DNA from: Bacteroidales bacterium M8
Lineage (GTDB): Bacteria; Bacteroidota; Bacteroidia; Bacteroidales; Muribaculaceae
Assembly (NCBI GenBank): GCA_001689495.1
Contig: LUJS01000023.1
Location: forward strand, 141,656 to 205,655
Direction: 5' to 3'
Length of the DNA stretch: 64,000 nt
Shown here: piece after piece, positions 1 to 8,803 of the stretch
Layout of the letters: every line of letters starts with the position of its first letter
How positions within the stretch are numbered: the stretch's first letter is position 1
Position numbers and translations under genes: made by a program
Notes under the pieces: model-generated
What the model saw: only the letters and a program-made list of their open reading frames with translations
What the model was told of the DNA's origin: nothing
The model's database searches: none

Positions 1-279
1 GTGGAGCAGCTTGACCAGCAACCCCTTGCGCACGAAACTGCCGCGCTCGGCCACATGCAGGTGGACCACGTCTATCTGTCCTGCGCGGGCCATGCGCGCT
101 ATCCGTGCCACGGCCCGTGCGAAACACCATATCAGTCCGGCCTTGCCGGCCTGACGGTGGGTGGGCACAAAGGTGATGGCGACGTCGGCGGGCCATGCGT
201 CAGAGTCGAGATAGTTGCGGACCACGGAGACCATGCCCCCTTTGTAGGAGAGGTCAGAGCAGCACATCAGCACGTTCAT
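1..279 (-). CDS. Glycosyltransferase (GT4-like), N-terminal part only
   Basis: Reading the minus strand from an ATG at 279 gives 93 codons open to the window edge, so the C-terminal part is missing. The start MNVLMCCSDLSYKGGM is followed by VVRNYLDS and, near residues 71-90, by IDVVHLHVAERGSFVRKG. A glycine-rich N-terminal loop after the first beta strand and a D-V-V-H-L-H strand are typical of the acceptor-binding Rossmann domain of GT-B glycosyltransferases such as those building surface polysaccharide. The donor-binding domain lies outside the window, so sugar and acceptor cannot be told. It starts 30 nt after the GH3 gene and is probably in the same transcript. Confidence 0.72.
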   Translation of the reverse strand, partial: MNVLMCCSDLSYKGGMVSVVRNYLDSDAWPADVAITFVPTHRQAGKAGLIWCFARAVARIARMARAGQIDVVHLHVAERGSFVRKGLLVKLLH

Positions 280-309
280 CGTTCGGGCGTATCGGGTTGT
301 GTCAGGAGG

Positions 310-2646
310 TCAGATGTTGGGTCGGTCCCAAGTATATGTCTCGGTGCAGCGCAGGCGCTCGGAGAGGTTGCCCACGGTGAGGACGAAGTCGCCCTCCTCG
401 AGGGTCCACTGCCCTGCGCCGTTGACGAATGCGAGGTCCGTGGCGGGGATGTGGAAGCGTACGGCACGGGTCTCGCCGGGCATCAATGCCAGTGTCGAGA
501 AGGCGCGCAGGCGCTTGTTGTCTGGCACCACGCTGGCCACGACGTCGGTCGTATATGCCAGCACGGCCTCGATGCCGTCGACGCTGCCTGTGTTGGTGAT
601 GTCGACGGTGACGGTGAGCATGTCTGAGGCCTTGAATTCCTTCTTGTCCACGTGCAGGTTGGTGTACTTGAACGTGGTGTAGGACTTGCCGTAGCCGAAG
701 GGCCACTGCACGTTGACGCGGGCGTCATAGTCGTATGCGCCCTCCATCTTGGGGGCCTCCTCAGATGCCTTGTAGTCGTAGTTGACCAGCGAGTTGATCT
801 CGCGCGGATAGGTGTAGGGGAGCTTGCCCGAGAAGTTGCGGTCGCCGCTCATGAGTGCGGCGAGGGCGTCGCCGCCCATGTTGCCGGGGAGCATGCCGTT
901 GATGACGGCCTTGGCCAGCGGCTCGATGTCGGCCAGAATGCGGGGGCGTCCGCTGTTGATGACCATGATTACGGGCTTGCCCGTGGCGGCCATGGCCTTG
1001 ACCATGTCGCGCTGCATCTGCGACAGATAGAGGTCGGTGAGGTTGCCGGGGGTCTCGCAGTACGAGTTCTCGCCCACGCAGCACACGATGACGTCACAGT
1101 CGGCGGCGGCCTTGACGGCGTTGTCGAATCCCTCGCAGGTCTCGTCGCTGTACTTGCCCTTCTCGGGGAAGCAGACGGTGGGGACGTATGTCACGTTGGT
1201 CAGGCCGTAGCGTTGGCCCAGAGCCTCGAACACGGTGTTGTATTTGGCGGCGTGCTTGTCGGCCAGATGTCCCTGCCACGAGTAGCTCCAGCCGCCGTTG
1301 AGGGCGCGCATGGTGTTGGCCGTGGGGCCGGTGACGAGCAGGCGGGTGTTGCCGGCCTTGAGGGGGAGGATGTCGTCGTCGTTCTTGAGCAGGACTATCG
1401 AGCGCACGGCTGCCTCGAGGGCCTCCTCGTCAAATTTCTTCGAGCCGAACTCGGGATAGTCCTTCTTGACGGTGTTGGGGGTGTCGAACAGCCCGAGGCG
1501 GTACTTGAGCCTGAGCGAGCGGGCCGCGGCGTCGTCGATGCGGCTCATGGGCACCTTGCCCTCGTTGACCAGCTCCTTGAGCAGCGTGCAGAAGTCGGCC
1601 TTGTAGGGCTCCATCGCCATGTCGATGCCGGCGTTGATGGCAATGCGTATGGCGTCCTTCTTGTCTACGGCCACATGCTCGCGGGTGTAGAGGTTGTTGA
1701 TGTCGGCCCAGTCGGTGACGATGAGGCCGTCCCACAGCAGGTCGTTCTTGAGCCACTTGGTCAGATACTCCCACGAGGCGTGCACGGGGGTGCCGTTGAT
1801 GGACGACGAGTTGACCATCACGGTCAGCGCACCGCTCTTGAGGCACTCGAGGAACGGAGCGAAGTGCTTGTCCCTGAGCTCGGAGGGGGTGATGACGGCC
1901 GGCGTGCGGTCCTTGCCCGAGAAGGGGGCGCCATAGCCCATGTAGTGCTTGAGGCTGGCGGCTATGTGCTTGGGCCCGACGTGGTTGGGGTCGTTGCCCT
2001 GAAATCCGCGCACGGCGGCCGCGCCCATCAGCGCGTTGACCAGCGGGTCCTCGCCATAGTTCTCCCACAGGCGGGGCCAGCGGGGATCGCGGCCCAGATC
2101 GAGGGTGGGGGCGAATGTCCACGGACAGTCGGCGGCGCGGGTCAGGTATGCGGTGCTTGCGGATGCCTTGCGGTTGAGCTCGGTGTCGAACGTGGCGGCC
2201 ATGTTGATGCCCTGAGGATAGAGCACGCCGTCGTTGACGTATGTGGTGCCGTGTATCTGGTCAAGGCCATAGATGATGGGCAGGCCGTCGTTGTGGCGCA
2301 TCGACGATGCCTGCAGGGTCGAGATGAGGGTGTCCCACTCGGCTGCCGACAGCGAGCATGTGCCGGGGGTGTTGAGGAACGAGCCCACCTTGTATGTCGA
2401 GATGACGCTGTCGACCTTGGCGGGGTCGAGGGTGAAGTTGCCCGAGGCGTCGAACGAGCCGACGACGTCGATCTGCAACTGCAGCATCTGGCCAATCTTC
2501 TGGTCGAGGGTCATGGCGGAGAGTGTCTTCTGCACCTTGGCCTCGATGGCCGGGTCGGCGGGGATGACCGGCAGTGTCACGGGGGTGTAGGCCCCGGCCG
2601 TGGCAGCGACCGCGAGGGCTGCAAGCAGTGTGATGGAGGATTTCAT
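310..2646 (-). CDS. bglX: Glycoside hydrolase family 3 beta-glucosidase, secreted
   Basis: A 778-residue protein with a signal peptide (MKSSITLLAALAVAATAGA) and full GH3 architecture: TIM-barrel domain, alpha/beta sandwich and a C-terminal fibronectin-III-like domain. The nucleophile region reads GLIVTDWADI with the catalytic Asp at residue 312, and the substrate loop KHYMGYG is present. GH3 enzymes of this layout release glucose or xylose from the non-reducing ends of beta-linked oligosaccharides in the periplasm. Its start codon overlaps the stop of the upstream phosphodiesterase gene by 4 nt, so it is translationally coupled at the end of a long operon. The exact sugar specificity cannot be read from sequence alone. 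Confidence 0.93.
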   Translation of the reverse strand: MKSSITLLAALAVAATAGAYTPVTLPVIPADPAIEAKVQKTLSAMTLDQKIGQMLQLQIDVVGSFDASGNFTLDPAKVDSVISTYKVGSFLNTPGTCSLSAAEWDTLISTLQASSMRHNDGLPIIYGLDQIHGTTYVNDGVLYPQGINMAATFDTELNRKASASTAYLTRAADCPWTFAPTLDLGRDPRWPRLWENYGEDPLVNALMGAAAVRGFQGNDPNHVGPKHIAASLKHYMGYGAPFSGKDRTPAVITPSELRDKHFAPFLECLKSGALTVMVNSSSINGTPVHASWEYLTKWLKNDLLWDGLIVTDWADINNLYTREHVAVDKKDAIRIAINAGIDMAMEPYKADFCTLLKELVNEGKVPMSRIDDAAARSLRLKYRLGLFDTPNTVKKDYPEFGSKKFDEEALEAAVRSIVLLKNDDDILPLKAGNTRLLVTGPTANTMRALNGGWSYSWQGHLADKHAAKYNTVFEALGQRYGLTNVTYVPTVCFPEKGKYSDETCEGFDNAVKAAADCDVIVCCVGENSYCETPGNLTDLYLSQMQRDMVKAMAATGKPVIMVINSGRPRILADIEPLAKAVINGMLPGNMGGDALAALMSGDRNFSGKLPYTYPREINSLVNYDYKASEEAPKMEGAYDYDARVNVQWPFGYGKSYTTFKYTNLHVDKKEFKASDMLTVTVDITNTGSVDGIEAVLAYTTDVVASVVPDNKRLRAFSTLALMPGETRAVRFHIPATDLAFVNGAGQWTLEEGDFVLTVGNLSERLRCTETYTWDRPNI

Positions 2647-4709
2647 GACGGTTTGTTTGTAGTGAGGGGTTTGTTGAGTTCGGGATATGAGATGCGCGAG
2701 TGATACATGGTGCGCAGGCGCTGTGCGAAGACATCCTTGACGGCCTGCACGTCGCGGAACGAGATGTTCGACTCGTTGTGCAGCCCCTCGGCTATCTGGC
2801 CGTCTATGATCTTGTTGACCAGTGCGGTTATGGCCTCGGGGGTATGCTCCTTCATCGAGCGCGACGCGGCCTCGACGGCATCGGCCATCATCAGCAGCGA
2901 GGTCTCGCGGCTCTGGGGATTGGGCCCGGGATAGGTGAAGGGCGCCGGGTCAACCTCCTCGTCGGGGTGCGCGTTGCAGTATGTGGTATAGAAATACCGG
3001 GCCTTGCCGGCACCGTGGTGCTGGGCTATGAAGTCCTTGATGGCCTGTGGCAGCTTGGCCTTGTCGGCCATGATGAGGCCGTCGCGCACGTGGCCGGTGA
3101 CGATTCTCGCGCTCTGTATGGGGTCGAGGGCGTCGTGTGGATTGACACCGTGCTGGTTTTCGGTGAAGAAAGCCGGGTTGCGTATCTTGCCGATGTCGTG
3201 ATAGAGGGCTCCGGTCCTGACCATCTGCACGTTGGCGCCGATGCGCTGTGCGGCGGCCGATGCGAGGTTGCTCACGGCCATCGAGTGGTTGAAGGTGCCG
3301 GGACACTCCTCGGACAGCTCGCGCAGCAGCGGGTTATTGGTGTCCGACAGCTCGACGAGCGTGACCTTGGAGGTGAATCCGAACACCCTCTCGAGCAGGA
3401 ACATCAGCACGTAGCTGAACGATATGAGTATGGCGTTGACGGCAAAGGCGCCGAATATGCGTGGCTCGGTCTTGTTGAGCGATCCGGTCTGCATCACCTC
3501 GACCGAGACATAGCAGAGCGAGTAGGCCATGAAGATGAACGCGGCGGTGCGTATGAGCTGGCTGCGGCGCGACAGGTCCTTGAGCGAGTCGATGGCCACA
3601 ACGCCCGCCACCATCTGCATGAAGATGAATTCGAGCGGGAATGAGGCCACGATGGCGCACAGCAGCACCACGGCGAGGTGGGTGAAGTAGGCCGTGCGCG
3701 AGTCGAGGAACACCACCACCAGTATGGGCACCATGGTGAACGGCGTGATGTAGAGGCCCGACGAGAAGGTGGCGTCCATGGCGAACGCGAAGAGGGTGAA
3801 CAGCGTGGTCAGGCTGACCAGAAAGACCACCGTGCGGTTGTCCTTGAAATAGTCGGGCCTGAAGAAGAACATGTAGCCGTAGAGCGTGGCCAGCATGATC
3901 ATCACGAAGAGTATCTGTCCGGCTATCGGATAGTGGTGCTGGGTTATCTGCGCGCCGGCGCCGCGCTCGTCCATCATCTCCTCGTATGTCCGGAGTATCG
4001 TGGCTATGCGCGTGGTGACGATGTCGCCCTTGTCGATGATGCGCTCGCCCTGCTGCACCACGCCCACGGGGGCGAGGGCCTTCTGATAGGCGTCGTCGAG
4101 CAGGTTGCGCGTGGTGGCCGAGTCGACCGAGATGTTGGGTCTGAGCATCTCGGAGAGCCTCGTGGCCGTGAGCGCGCCGCGTATGTCCTTGTCGCGCAGG
4201 GTCGAGTCGAGATGCTCGTATGCCCTGAACGCCGACAGATACCTGTCGGTGGGCACGGAGATGGCCACGTTGTCGTGTACGAATCTCACCGCCGGCAGCT
4301 TGCCCTCGGTGATGCGCGCGTATGTGTCGCGGTCGACAATGCCGTTCTCATAGACGGTGCGTATGGCCCTGATGATCTGGTTGCGCTGCGCGGGGGTGAT
4401 GTCGAGCCCCGGGGTGGCGTTGAGCCGCGCCGAGTAGTCTGAGATTATGGTCTTCTCGAGCGCGAGGTCGCGCTTGAACACGGGCTCGAATCGGGCGTCG
4501 ATGCTGTCCTTGAGGTGCGAGGCGCTGACCGAGTCGAGATGCTCGGGGATGTCGAACGGCGCCGTGAGCAGGGCATAGCTCCACGGGCGGTTCACCTCGT
4601 AGATGAATCTGTCCTTGTCGGTGCGTGGCAGGAAGTAGACAAGCAGTGCGACCGACGCCACGAATAGCGCGGCGCGCAATATGATGTCGCGGGTAGACTG
4701 TCGGGTCAT
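2643..4709 (-). CDS. pgpH: PgpH-type 7TM-HD phosphodiesterase (c-di-AMP hydrolase)
   Basis: A 688-residue membrane protein. It starts with one N-terminal membrane segment, then an extracytoplasmic region of about 220 residues (7TMR-HDED type), seven membrane segments (about residues 265-470) and a cytoplasmic HD domain. The HD motif LYHDIGKIRNP has H504 and D505, preceded by NHSMAVSNLA. Members of this family hydrolyse cyclic di-AMP to pApA and are linked to osmotic and cell-wall homeostasis. The gene overlaps both neighbours by 4 nt (ATGA), joining it to the DUF2752 gene upstream and the GH3 gene downstream. Substrate is assigned by family, not shown here. Confidence 0.9.
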   Translation of the reverse strand: MTRQSTRDIILRAALFVASVALLVYFLPRTDKDRFIYEVNRPWSYALLTAPFDIPEHLDSVSASHLKDSIDARFEPVFKRDLALEKTIISDYSARLNATPGLDITPAQRNQIIRAIRTVYENGIVDRDTYARITEGKLPAVRFVHDNVAISVPTDRYLSAFRAYEHLDSTLRDKDIRGALTATRLSEMLRPNISVDSATTRNLLDDAYQKALAPVGVVQQGERIIDKGDIVTTRIATILRTYEEMMDERGAGAQITQHHYPIAGQILFVMIMLATLYGYMFFFRPDYFKDNRTVVFLVSLTTLFTLFAFAMDATFSSGLYITPFTMVPILVVVFLDSRTAYFTHLAVVLLCAIVASFPLEFIFMQMVAGVVAIDSLKDLSRRSQLIRTAAFIFMAYSLCYVSVEVMQTGSLNKTEPRIFGAFAVNAILISFSYVLMFLLERVFGFTSKVTLVELSDTNNPLLRELSEECPGTFNHSMAVSNLASAAAQRIGANVQMVRTGALYHDIGKIRNPAFFTENQHGVNPHDALDPIQSARIVTGHVRDGLIMADKAKLPQAIKDFIAQHHGAGKARYFYTTYCNAHPDEEVDPAPFTYPGPNPQSRETSLLMMADAVEAASRSMKEHTPEAITALVNKIIDGQIAEGLHNESNISFRDVQAVKDVFAQRLRTMYHSRISYPELNKPLTTNKPS

Positions 4710-5089
4710 AGGTTACGGTAGATGGTCCAGAGGATAATGATTGCGAGAAGAGAGAGTATGAACTGACGTGAGAGTATGAATCCGTGCAGGCGCCTGAATC
4801 GCCGCGGGTCGCTCTCGGCGATGAACACGAGGGCTATCACGGGCAGCTCGACGAGCATCAGGGGGTTCAGCGCCCATGCCGACGCGATGTCGCCGTGCAG
4901 CAGGGCGTGCAGGGCCCGCTGCGAGCCGCATCCAGGACACTGCCACCCCGTGAGGGTCAGAAACATGCAGCGCGGAAAGGGATGCCGTGCGGGGTCGAGC
5001 GCAAAGTAGACGGCCACGGCTGCCACGAGGGCAAGCATGGCGGCCGCCGCGAGCAGGCGGCGCGAGGGGGTGGGACAGCGTGGTGTCAC
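4706..5089 (-). CDS. DUF2752 small membrane protein
   Basis: A 127-residue protein with an N-terminal membrane helix, the family signature GWQCPGCGSQRALHALLHGD near residues 49-68, and two further hydrophobic stretches. The CPxCG-like cysteine pair with a following arginine defines DUF2752, a family of inner-membrane proteins of unknown function widespread in Bacteroidetes. It begins 4 nt after the GYF/CD225 gene and overlaps pgpH by 4 nt. DUF2752 and CD225-type proteins often sit next to each other, which suggests, without proof, that they work together in the membrane. Confidence 0.82.
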   Translation of the reverse strand: MTPRCPTPSRRLLAAAAMLALVAAVAVYFALDPARHPFPRCMFLTLTGWQCPGCGSQRALHALLHGDIASAWALNPLMLVELPVIALVFIAESDPRRFRRLHGFILSRQFILSLLAIIILWTIYRNL

Positions 5090-5093
5090 GGCC

Positions 5094-5570
5094 TCAGAAT
5101 GCCGCCAGCATCGAGTAGAGCATATAGAAGGGAGTCCAGATCAGACCGGCCACGAACGATATGACGCACCACCAACCGGCCTTCTCCGAGGCTCGGCGCG
5201 CGGCCTCGATGTCGCCCGACTGATAGGCAGGCGCCACCTTCGAGGCATAGACTATGGCCACGATGCCCGTGATGAGGCAGCAGCAGATGGTTGCGGCGAT
5301 GGCCCAGCCAAGATAGGTGGGGGGCTGAGGCTCGTAGACCGACGGTCCGGCGGGAGCGGCGTTGTCGAACGCGGCGGCACGGTATCCCTGAGCCGGAGCG
5401 GCCCCGAACATGTCGGCCAGCTCGGGCAGTTGCGAGGCCACGCTCCAGTCGGGCATGCCGTCGCACCACACAGGGGTCTGTGGCGTGAGGTCAAAGCGAC
5501 GGCGCAGCTGCTCGAGGCTCATGGGGCCCGTCTGCACGCCGTTGACGATGATCCAGTAGGTTTTTTCCAT
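5094..5570 (-). CDS. GYF-2 / CD225 (dispanin-like) membrane protein
   Basis: The ATG at 5570 (MEKTYWIIVNGVQTGPMS) gives a 158-residue protein; a longer frame to 5615 exists but its extra residues look non-coding. Residues 1-55 match the GYF_2 domain (WxxxxxGxxxGPxxxEQL pattern, WCDGMPDW). After a proline- and alanine-rich linker, residues 83-158 hold two membrane segments with the CD225 pattern (AIVYASKVAPAYQSGD, then a Trp-rich second helix). GYF_2-CD225 proteins are common in Bacteroidetes and are of unknown role. The gene sits between deoC and DUF2752, with a GC-rich hairpin upstream at 5588-5618. Confidence 0.85.
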   Translation of the reverse strand: MEKTYWIIVNGVQTGPMSLEQLRRRFDLTPQTPVWCDGMPDWSVASQLPELADMFGAAPAQGYRAAAFDNAAPAGPSVYEPQPPTYLGWAIAATICCCLITGIVAIVYASKVAPAYQSGDIEAARRASEKAGWWCVISFVAGLIWTPFYMLYSMLAAF

Positions 5571-5587
5571 TTGTTCTCTATGTGATT

Positions 5588-5618
5588 GGCGTGCGGGGCC
5601 CTGACGGCCCCGCACGCC
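5588..5618. other. GC-rich hairpin between deoC and the GYF/CD225 gene
   Basis: A 13-bp perfect inverted repeat (5588-5600 and 5606-5618) with a 5-nt loop lies in the 64-nt gap between two minus-strand genes. It lacks a T-tract on the minus strand, so it is a weak intrinsic terminator at best; it could instead stabilise the mRNA or set the ratio of the two genes. Confidence 0.5.
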
Positions 5619-5634
5619 TGTTGTGATTCGGTTG

Positions 5635-6519
5635 TCAGAAGAATTTTGTCTCCTCGCCCAGAATGTCGGACAGGAGGTTGTTGGCCAGACGCGAGGCCCC
5701 GATGCGGAAGTACTCGTTGGTCTCTATCCACTTGTCGCCCAGAACGGTGCGCACGATGGTATAGTACTTGAGCGCCTCCTCGGTGGTCGACACGCCTCCG
5801 GCAGCCTTGAAGCCCACCATGCGGCCCGTCTTCTCGTAATACTCCTTGATGCACTCGCACATGATGTATGCGGCCTCGAGCGATGCGCCCTCATACTCCT
5901 TGCCGGTCGACGTCTTGATGAAGTCGGCGCCCGACCAGAGGCTCAGCACGCTGGCGTTGCGGATGTTCTCGGCGGTCTTGAGCGCGCCGCCCTCGATGAT
6001 GACCTTGAGCAGCGACTCGCGGCACGAGTGCTTCATCTCGGTCAGCTGGTCGCATACCTCCTCATAGTCCTTGTCGAAGAAGTCGCCCAGCGGCAGCACC
6101 ACGTCGATCTCGTCGGCACCGGCCTCGACGGCCAGACCGATCTCGGCGATCTTGACCTCGATGAAGCTCTGGGCTGAGGGGAAGCAGCCGGCCACGGCCG
6201 CGATGTCGACCTCGCTCACGTCGAGGACGGTGCGCACGATGGGCACGAAGTTGGGATAGACACAGATGGCCGCCACGTTGGGCAGGTCGGGATGCTCGTG
6301 CTCGAAGGCGTTGACCCTCTCGACAAAATCGGCCACCGAGCGCTGCGAGTCGGTAGACTTGAGCGTGGTGAGGTCGATGGCGTTGAAGATGGCGCGGAGC
6401 ACCTCGGGCTTGCGGTTCTCCTCAAGATGCTTGTCGAGGATCTCGGCGACTTTGGCCTTGACTGCGGCATCGTCGGTGATGACGCGCGAGTCTGCGATGG
6501 CTTGCTGATATTTGTCCAT
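5635..6519 (-). CDS. deoC: Deoxyribose-phosphate aldolase
   Basis: A 294-residue class I aldolase that splits 2-deoxyribose-5-phosphate into glyceraldehyde-3-phosphate and acetaldehyde in deoxynucleoside breakdown. The barrel motifs are visible: AICVYPNFV on an early strand, EIDVVLPLGDF, the Schiff-base lysine region LLKVIIEGGAL, GADFIKTSTGK, and VGFKAAGGV with the second active-site lysine. The length fits the longer Bacteroidetes form. It lies 19 nt after the MazG-like gene in the dtd operon, a grouping that suggests nucleotide housekeeping. Confidence 0.96.
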   Translation of the reverse strand: MDKYQQAIADSRVITDDAAVKAKVAEILDKHLEENRKPEVLRAIFNAIDLTTLKSTDSQRSVADFVERVNAFEHEHPDLPNVAAICVYPNFVPIVRTVLDVSEVDIAAVAGCFPSAQSFIEVKIAEIGLAVEAGADEIDVVLPLGDFFDKDYEEVCDQLTEMKHSCRESLLKVIIEGGALKTAENIRNASVLSLWSGADFIKTSTGKEYEGASLEAAYIMCECIKEYYEKTGRMVGFKAAGGVSTTEEALKYYTIVRTVLGDKWIETNEYFRIGASRLANNLLSDILGEETKFF

Positions 6520-6538
6520 AACGAGTAGTAATTGATGA

Positions 6539-6856
6539 TTATTTCTTGAAGCGATCAGTGTCGCGGATATTCTTCTTGTCCAGATTGCGGCCCATCGCCT
6601 CGGTCAGGTCGATGCCGGTCTGGTTGGCTATCGCTGCCGCCACCCATATCAGGTCGGCCAGCTCGTCGGCGAGGTCGTCAAGCCCCGTGCGGTCCGAGGG
6701 CTTGGGACGCTGGTCGCCATATCGGCGCGCCATGATGCGCGCTACCTCGCCGGTCTCCTCGGCAAGGACGGCGGCATTGGTGATGGGCGAGAAGTATCCC
6801 CCGCCCGTGCCTTTGATCCACCCGTCGACGATATGTTGCAGTTCTTCGATGGTCAT
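6539..6856 (-). CDS. MazG-like nucleotide pyrophosphohydrolase
   Basis: The ATG at 6856 gives a 105-residue protein starting MTIEELQHIVDGWI; a longer frame upstream only covers the dtd gene in another frame. The all-alpha NTP-PPase motifs are seen: the E-E-x-x-E cluster in LAEETGEVARI and the E-x-x-D cluster in LADELADLIWVAAAIA. Such enzymes hydrolyse nucleoside triphosphates to monophosphates and pyrophosphate, cleaning the nucleotide pool. The start overlaps the dtd stop by 4 nt, so translation is coupled. Substrate preference is unknown. Confidence 0.88.
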   Translation of the reverse strand: MTIEELQHIVDGWIKGTGGGYFSPITNAAVLAEETGEVARIMARRYGDQRPKPSDRTGLDDLADELADLIWVAAAIANQTGIDLTEAMGRNLDKKNIRDTDRFKK

Positions 6857-7299
6857 TCCTTTGAATCTATAACAATGGTCACGGGTCCGTCGTTCACCAG
6901 ACGCACCTCCATGTCGGCCCCGAACACGCCCGTCCTCACCTCGCGGGCCATGAGACGCGCGCACTCCGAGCAATAGAGCTCGTAGAGGGGCACGGCCAGC
7001 TCGTGACCCGCGGCATTGACATAGCTCGGGCGATTACCCTTGCGGGTCGAGGCCAGCAGCGTGAACTGGCTCACCGCCAGCAGCTCGCCTCCCGTGGCCA
7101 ACAGCGACAGGTTCATCACGCCGTCGGCATCGTCAAACACACGCAGGTTGACCGTCTTGGCCGCCAGACGCAACGCATCCTCGCGGGTGTCGTCCTTGGC
7201 GACACCCACCAGCGCCAGCAGCCCCGGCCCTATCGAGCTGTGCAGCTCGCCGCCGATACTCACCGAAGCCCCGGTGACTCTCTGTAAAACGATTCTCAT
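6853..7299 (-). CDS. dtd: D-aminoacyl-tRNA deacylase
   Basis: The ATG at 7299 gives a 148-residue protein starting MRIVLQRVTGASVSI, the canonical Dtd beginning. Both active-site signatures are present: VSQFTLLA with STRKGNRPSY, and the C-terminal NDGPVTIVID (NxGPVT). The enzyme removes D-amino acids, and glycine mischarged on tRNA-Ala, from tRNA by RNA-based catalysis. It is the first gene of a long minus-strand operon. The promoter box TATATTTG ends only 6 nt before the ATG, so the transcript probably has almost no 5' leader. Confidence 0.96.
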   Translation of the reverse strand: MRIVLQRVTGASVSIGGELHSSIGPGLLALVGVAKDDTREDALRLAAKTVNLRVFDDADGVMNLSLLATGGELLAVSQFTLLASTRKGNRPSYVNAAGHELAVPLYELYCSECARLMAREVRTGVFGADMEVRLVNDGPVTIVIDSKE

Positions 7300-7305
7300 A
7301 ACGTG

Positions 7306-7313
7306 CAAATATA
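7306..7313 (-). promoter_or_regulatory. -7 box of dtd promoter
   Basis: Minus-strand TATATTTG, a perfect match to the Bacteroidetes TAnnTTTG box, separated from the dtd start codon by 6 nt. No convincing TTTG -33 element is visible. The spacing predicts transcription starting at or next to the ATG. Confidence 0.65.
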
Positions 7314-7383
7314 CACAATAAATCCGATACCCCCACCAATCACGCCTAAAAAAAACATCCACCCCTCGCTCCCCAACCGACAA

Positions 7384-7468
7384 TCACCCCTCCGCACCGG
7401 ATTTTAGGGATATTTTACCGGGCACTTTACCGGGCACTTTACTGGGCACTTTTGCAGTACCCTCTCTG
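7384..7468 (-). repeat. In-frame 12-bp tandem repeat (KVPG repeat), gene remnant
   Basis: Three 12-bp units ACCGGGCACTTT (7417-7452, one mismatch in the third) encode KVPS-KVPG-KVPG on the minus strand and run to a TGA at 7384. The frame has no start codon of its own and lies past the fsr terminator. Repeats of this kind are found near the C-terminus of some larger bacterial proteins (for example AlbA/divergent AAA-type regulators with VP-rich repeats), so this may be the tail of a lost gene. That origin is a guess. Confidence 0.45.
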
Positions 7469-7505
7469 AATAATAAGCTGCAAACTGTTCCAAAATTCCG
7501 GAAAC

Positions 7506-7538
7506 AAAAAACAGAACGCGGGGGGCGTTCTGTTTTTT
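7506..7538. terminator. Bidirectional terminator after fsr
   Basis: A 14-bp perfect inverted repeat (7506-7519 and 7525-7538) with a GGGGG loop. The stem is A-rich on one side and ends in TTTTTT, so it works in both directions. It closes the minus-strand fsr unit. Confidence 0.88.
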
Positions 7539-7556
7539 CGTGGGGTGGGTGCGGGG

Positions 7557-8771
7557 TCAGGCGGGGGTGGGGCGGTTGCGGAGGTCGGGGAGGAGGATGG
7601 CGACGATGCCGAGCAGGGGCATGTAGGCGCAGAAGTTGTAGATGGCTTCGATGCCGTAGCGGTCGGCGAAGTTGCCGAGGATGGCCGAGGCGATGCCGCC
7701 CACGCCGAAGGCGAATCCGAAGAAGAGGCCCGAGATCATGCCCAGCTTGGTGGGCAGCAGTTCTTGGGCGTAGAGCAGTATGGCGGGGAATGCCGACGAG
7801 AGCATGAAGCCGGCGCAGAAGCTGAGCACGGCGGTCAGGGGGAGCGACGCATGGGGCAGCAGCAGGCTGAACGGGGCTGTGCCGAGTATCGACACCCAGA
7901 TGACGAGCTTGCGGCCATAGCGGTCGCCCACGGGGCCTCCGACAAGGGTGCCGGCGGCTGTCGACACCACGAAGATGAAGAGGAATATCTGCGATGCGGC
8001 TACGCTGACGCCGAATTTGTCTATCAGATAGAAGGTGTAGTAGCTCGACAGGGATGCCATGTAGACGTATTTGGAGAATATGAGCACGATGATGACGCCG
8101 ATGACAAAGAGCGTGCGGCCTTTGGACAGCGGGAGGCTGATGTGGCGTGTGTGCTCGTGTGGACGTGCCCTGAGGTCGGCCAGATATGACCTGTACCACC
8201 GGCAGATGGGGCGCATGGCGGCAAAACAGAGTGCGGCGAAGATGAGGAACCACAACACGTAGCGGCGGTCGTGGGGGGCGACGATGAGTGCCACGAGCAG
8301 CGGACCGATCGAGCCGCCGAAGTTGCCGCCGACCTGAAACACCGACTGGGCGAAGCCGCGGCGGGCGTGTCCGGCCAGCGAGGTGATGCGTGATGCCTCG
8401 GGGTGAAGGGTGGCCGAGCCGAGTCCGACCATGAATACGGCCAGAAGTATGCCCGGCAGGGTGTCGCATAGCGCGAAGAGCACTATGCCGACCGAGGTGC
8501 AGACCATGCCGGCGGGCAGGCTCCACACAAAGGGGCGGCGGTCGAAGGCATAGCCCACCACGGGCTGGAATATCGAGGCCGCTATCTGATAGACGAGCGT
8601 GATGATGCCGATCTGTGCGAAGTCGAGATCAAGGTCGGCCTTGAGCATGGGGTAGACCGCCGTGATGACCGACTGGAGCAGGTCGTTGAGGGCGTGCGAC
8701 GCGCTCAGTGCCAGAAGCACGGGGAATGTCGGCATCGAGGCCAGCGACCTGAGTTTGGTGATGAATGACAT
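7557..8771 (-). CDS. fsr: MFS exporter, fosmidomycin-resistance (Fsr) family
   Basis: A 404-residue major facilitator with 12 predicted membrane segments. The N-terminal half matches the Fsr subfamily closely: HALNDLLQSVITAVYP, FAQIGIITLVYQIAAS, GSATLHPEASRI and the FAQSVFQVGGNFGGSIGPLL stretch are all typical. Fsr proteins export fosmidomycin and related small molecules; in gut Bacteroidales the natural substrate is unknown. The gene is separated from ettA by a short gap with a hairpin and is followed by a strong terminator. Confidence 0.88.
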   Translation of the reverse strand: MSFITKLRSLASMPTFPVLLALSASHALNDLLQSVITAVYPMLKADLDLDFAQIGIITLVYQIAASIFQPVVGYAFDRRPFVWSLPAGMVCTSVGIVLFALCDTLPGILLAVFMVGLGSATLHPEASRITSLAGHARRGFAQSVFQVGGNFGGSIGPLLVALIVAPHDRRYVLWFLIFAALCFAAMRPICRWYRSYLADLRARPHEHTRHISLPLSKGRTLFVIGVIIVLIFSKYVYMASLSSYYTFYLIDKFGVSVAASQIFLFIFVVSTAAGTLVGGPVGDRYGRKLVIWVSILGTAPFSLLLPHASLPLTAVLSFCAGFMLSSAFPAILLYAQELLPTKLGMISGLFFGFAFGVGGIASAILGNFADRYGIEAIYNFCAYMPLLGIVAILLPDLRNRPTPA

Positions 8772-8803
8772 TTGGCTTGTATGCGTGTTTGACTAAAATG
8801 ACA

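Noticed and set aside
652..2703. A 683-codon plus-strand frame opposite the GH3 gene
   Set aside because: It is the GC-rich shadow of bglX: its residues are Val/Gly/Ala/His-rich without any domain, and the opposite strand has a full GH3 enzyme.
5571..5615. Upstream extension of the GYF/CD225 gene to 5615
   Set aside because: The extra 15 residues overlap the deoC-side hairpin and are Arg/Gln-rich; the GYF domain begins directly at the ATG at 5570.
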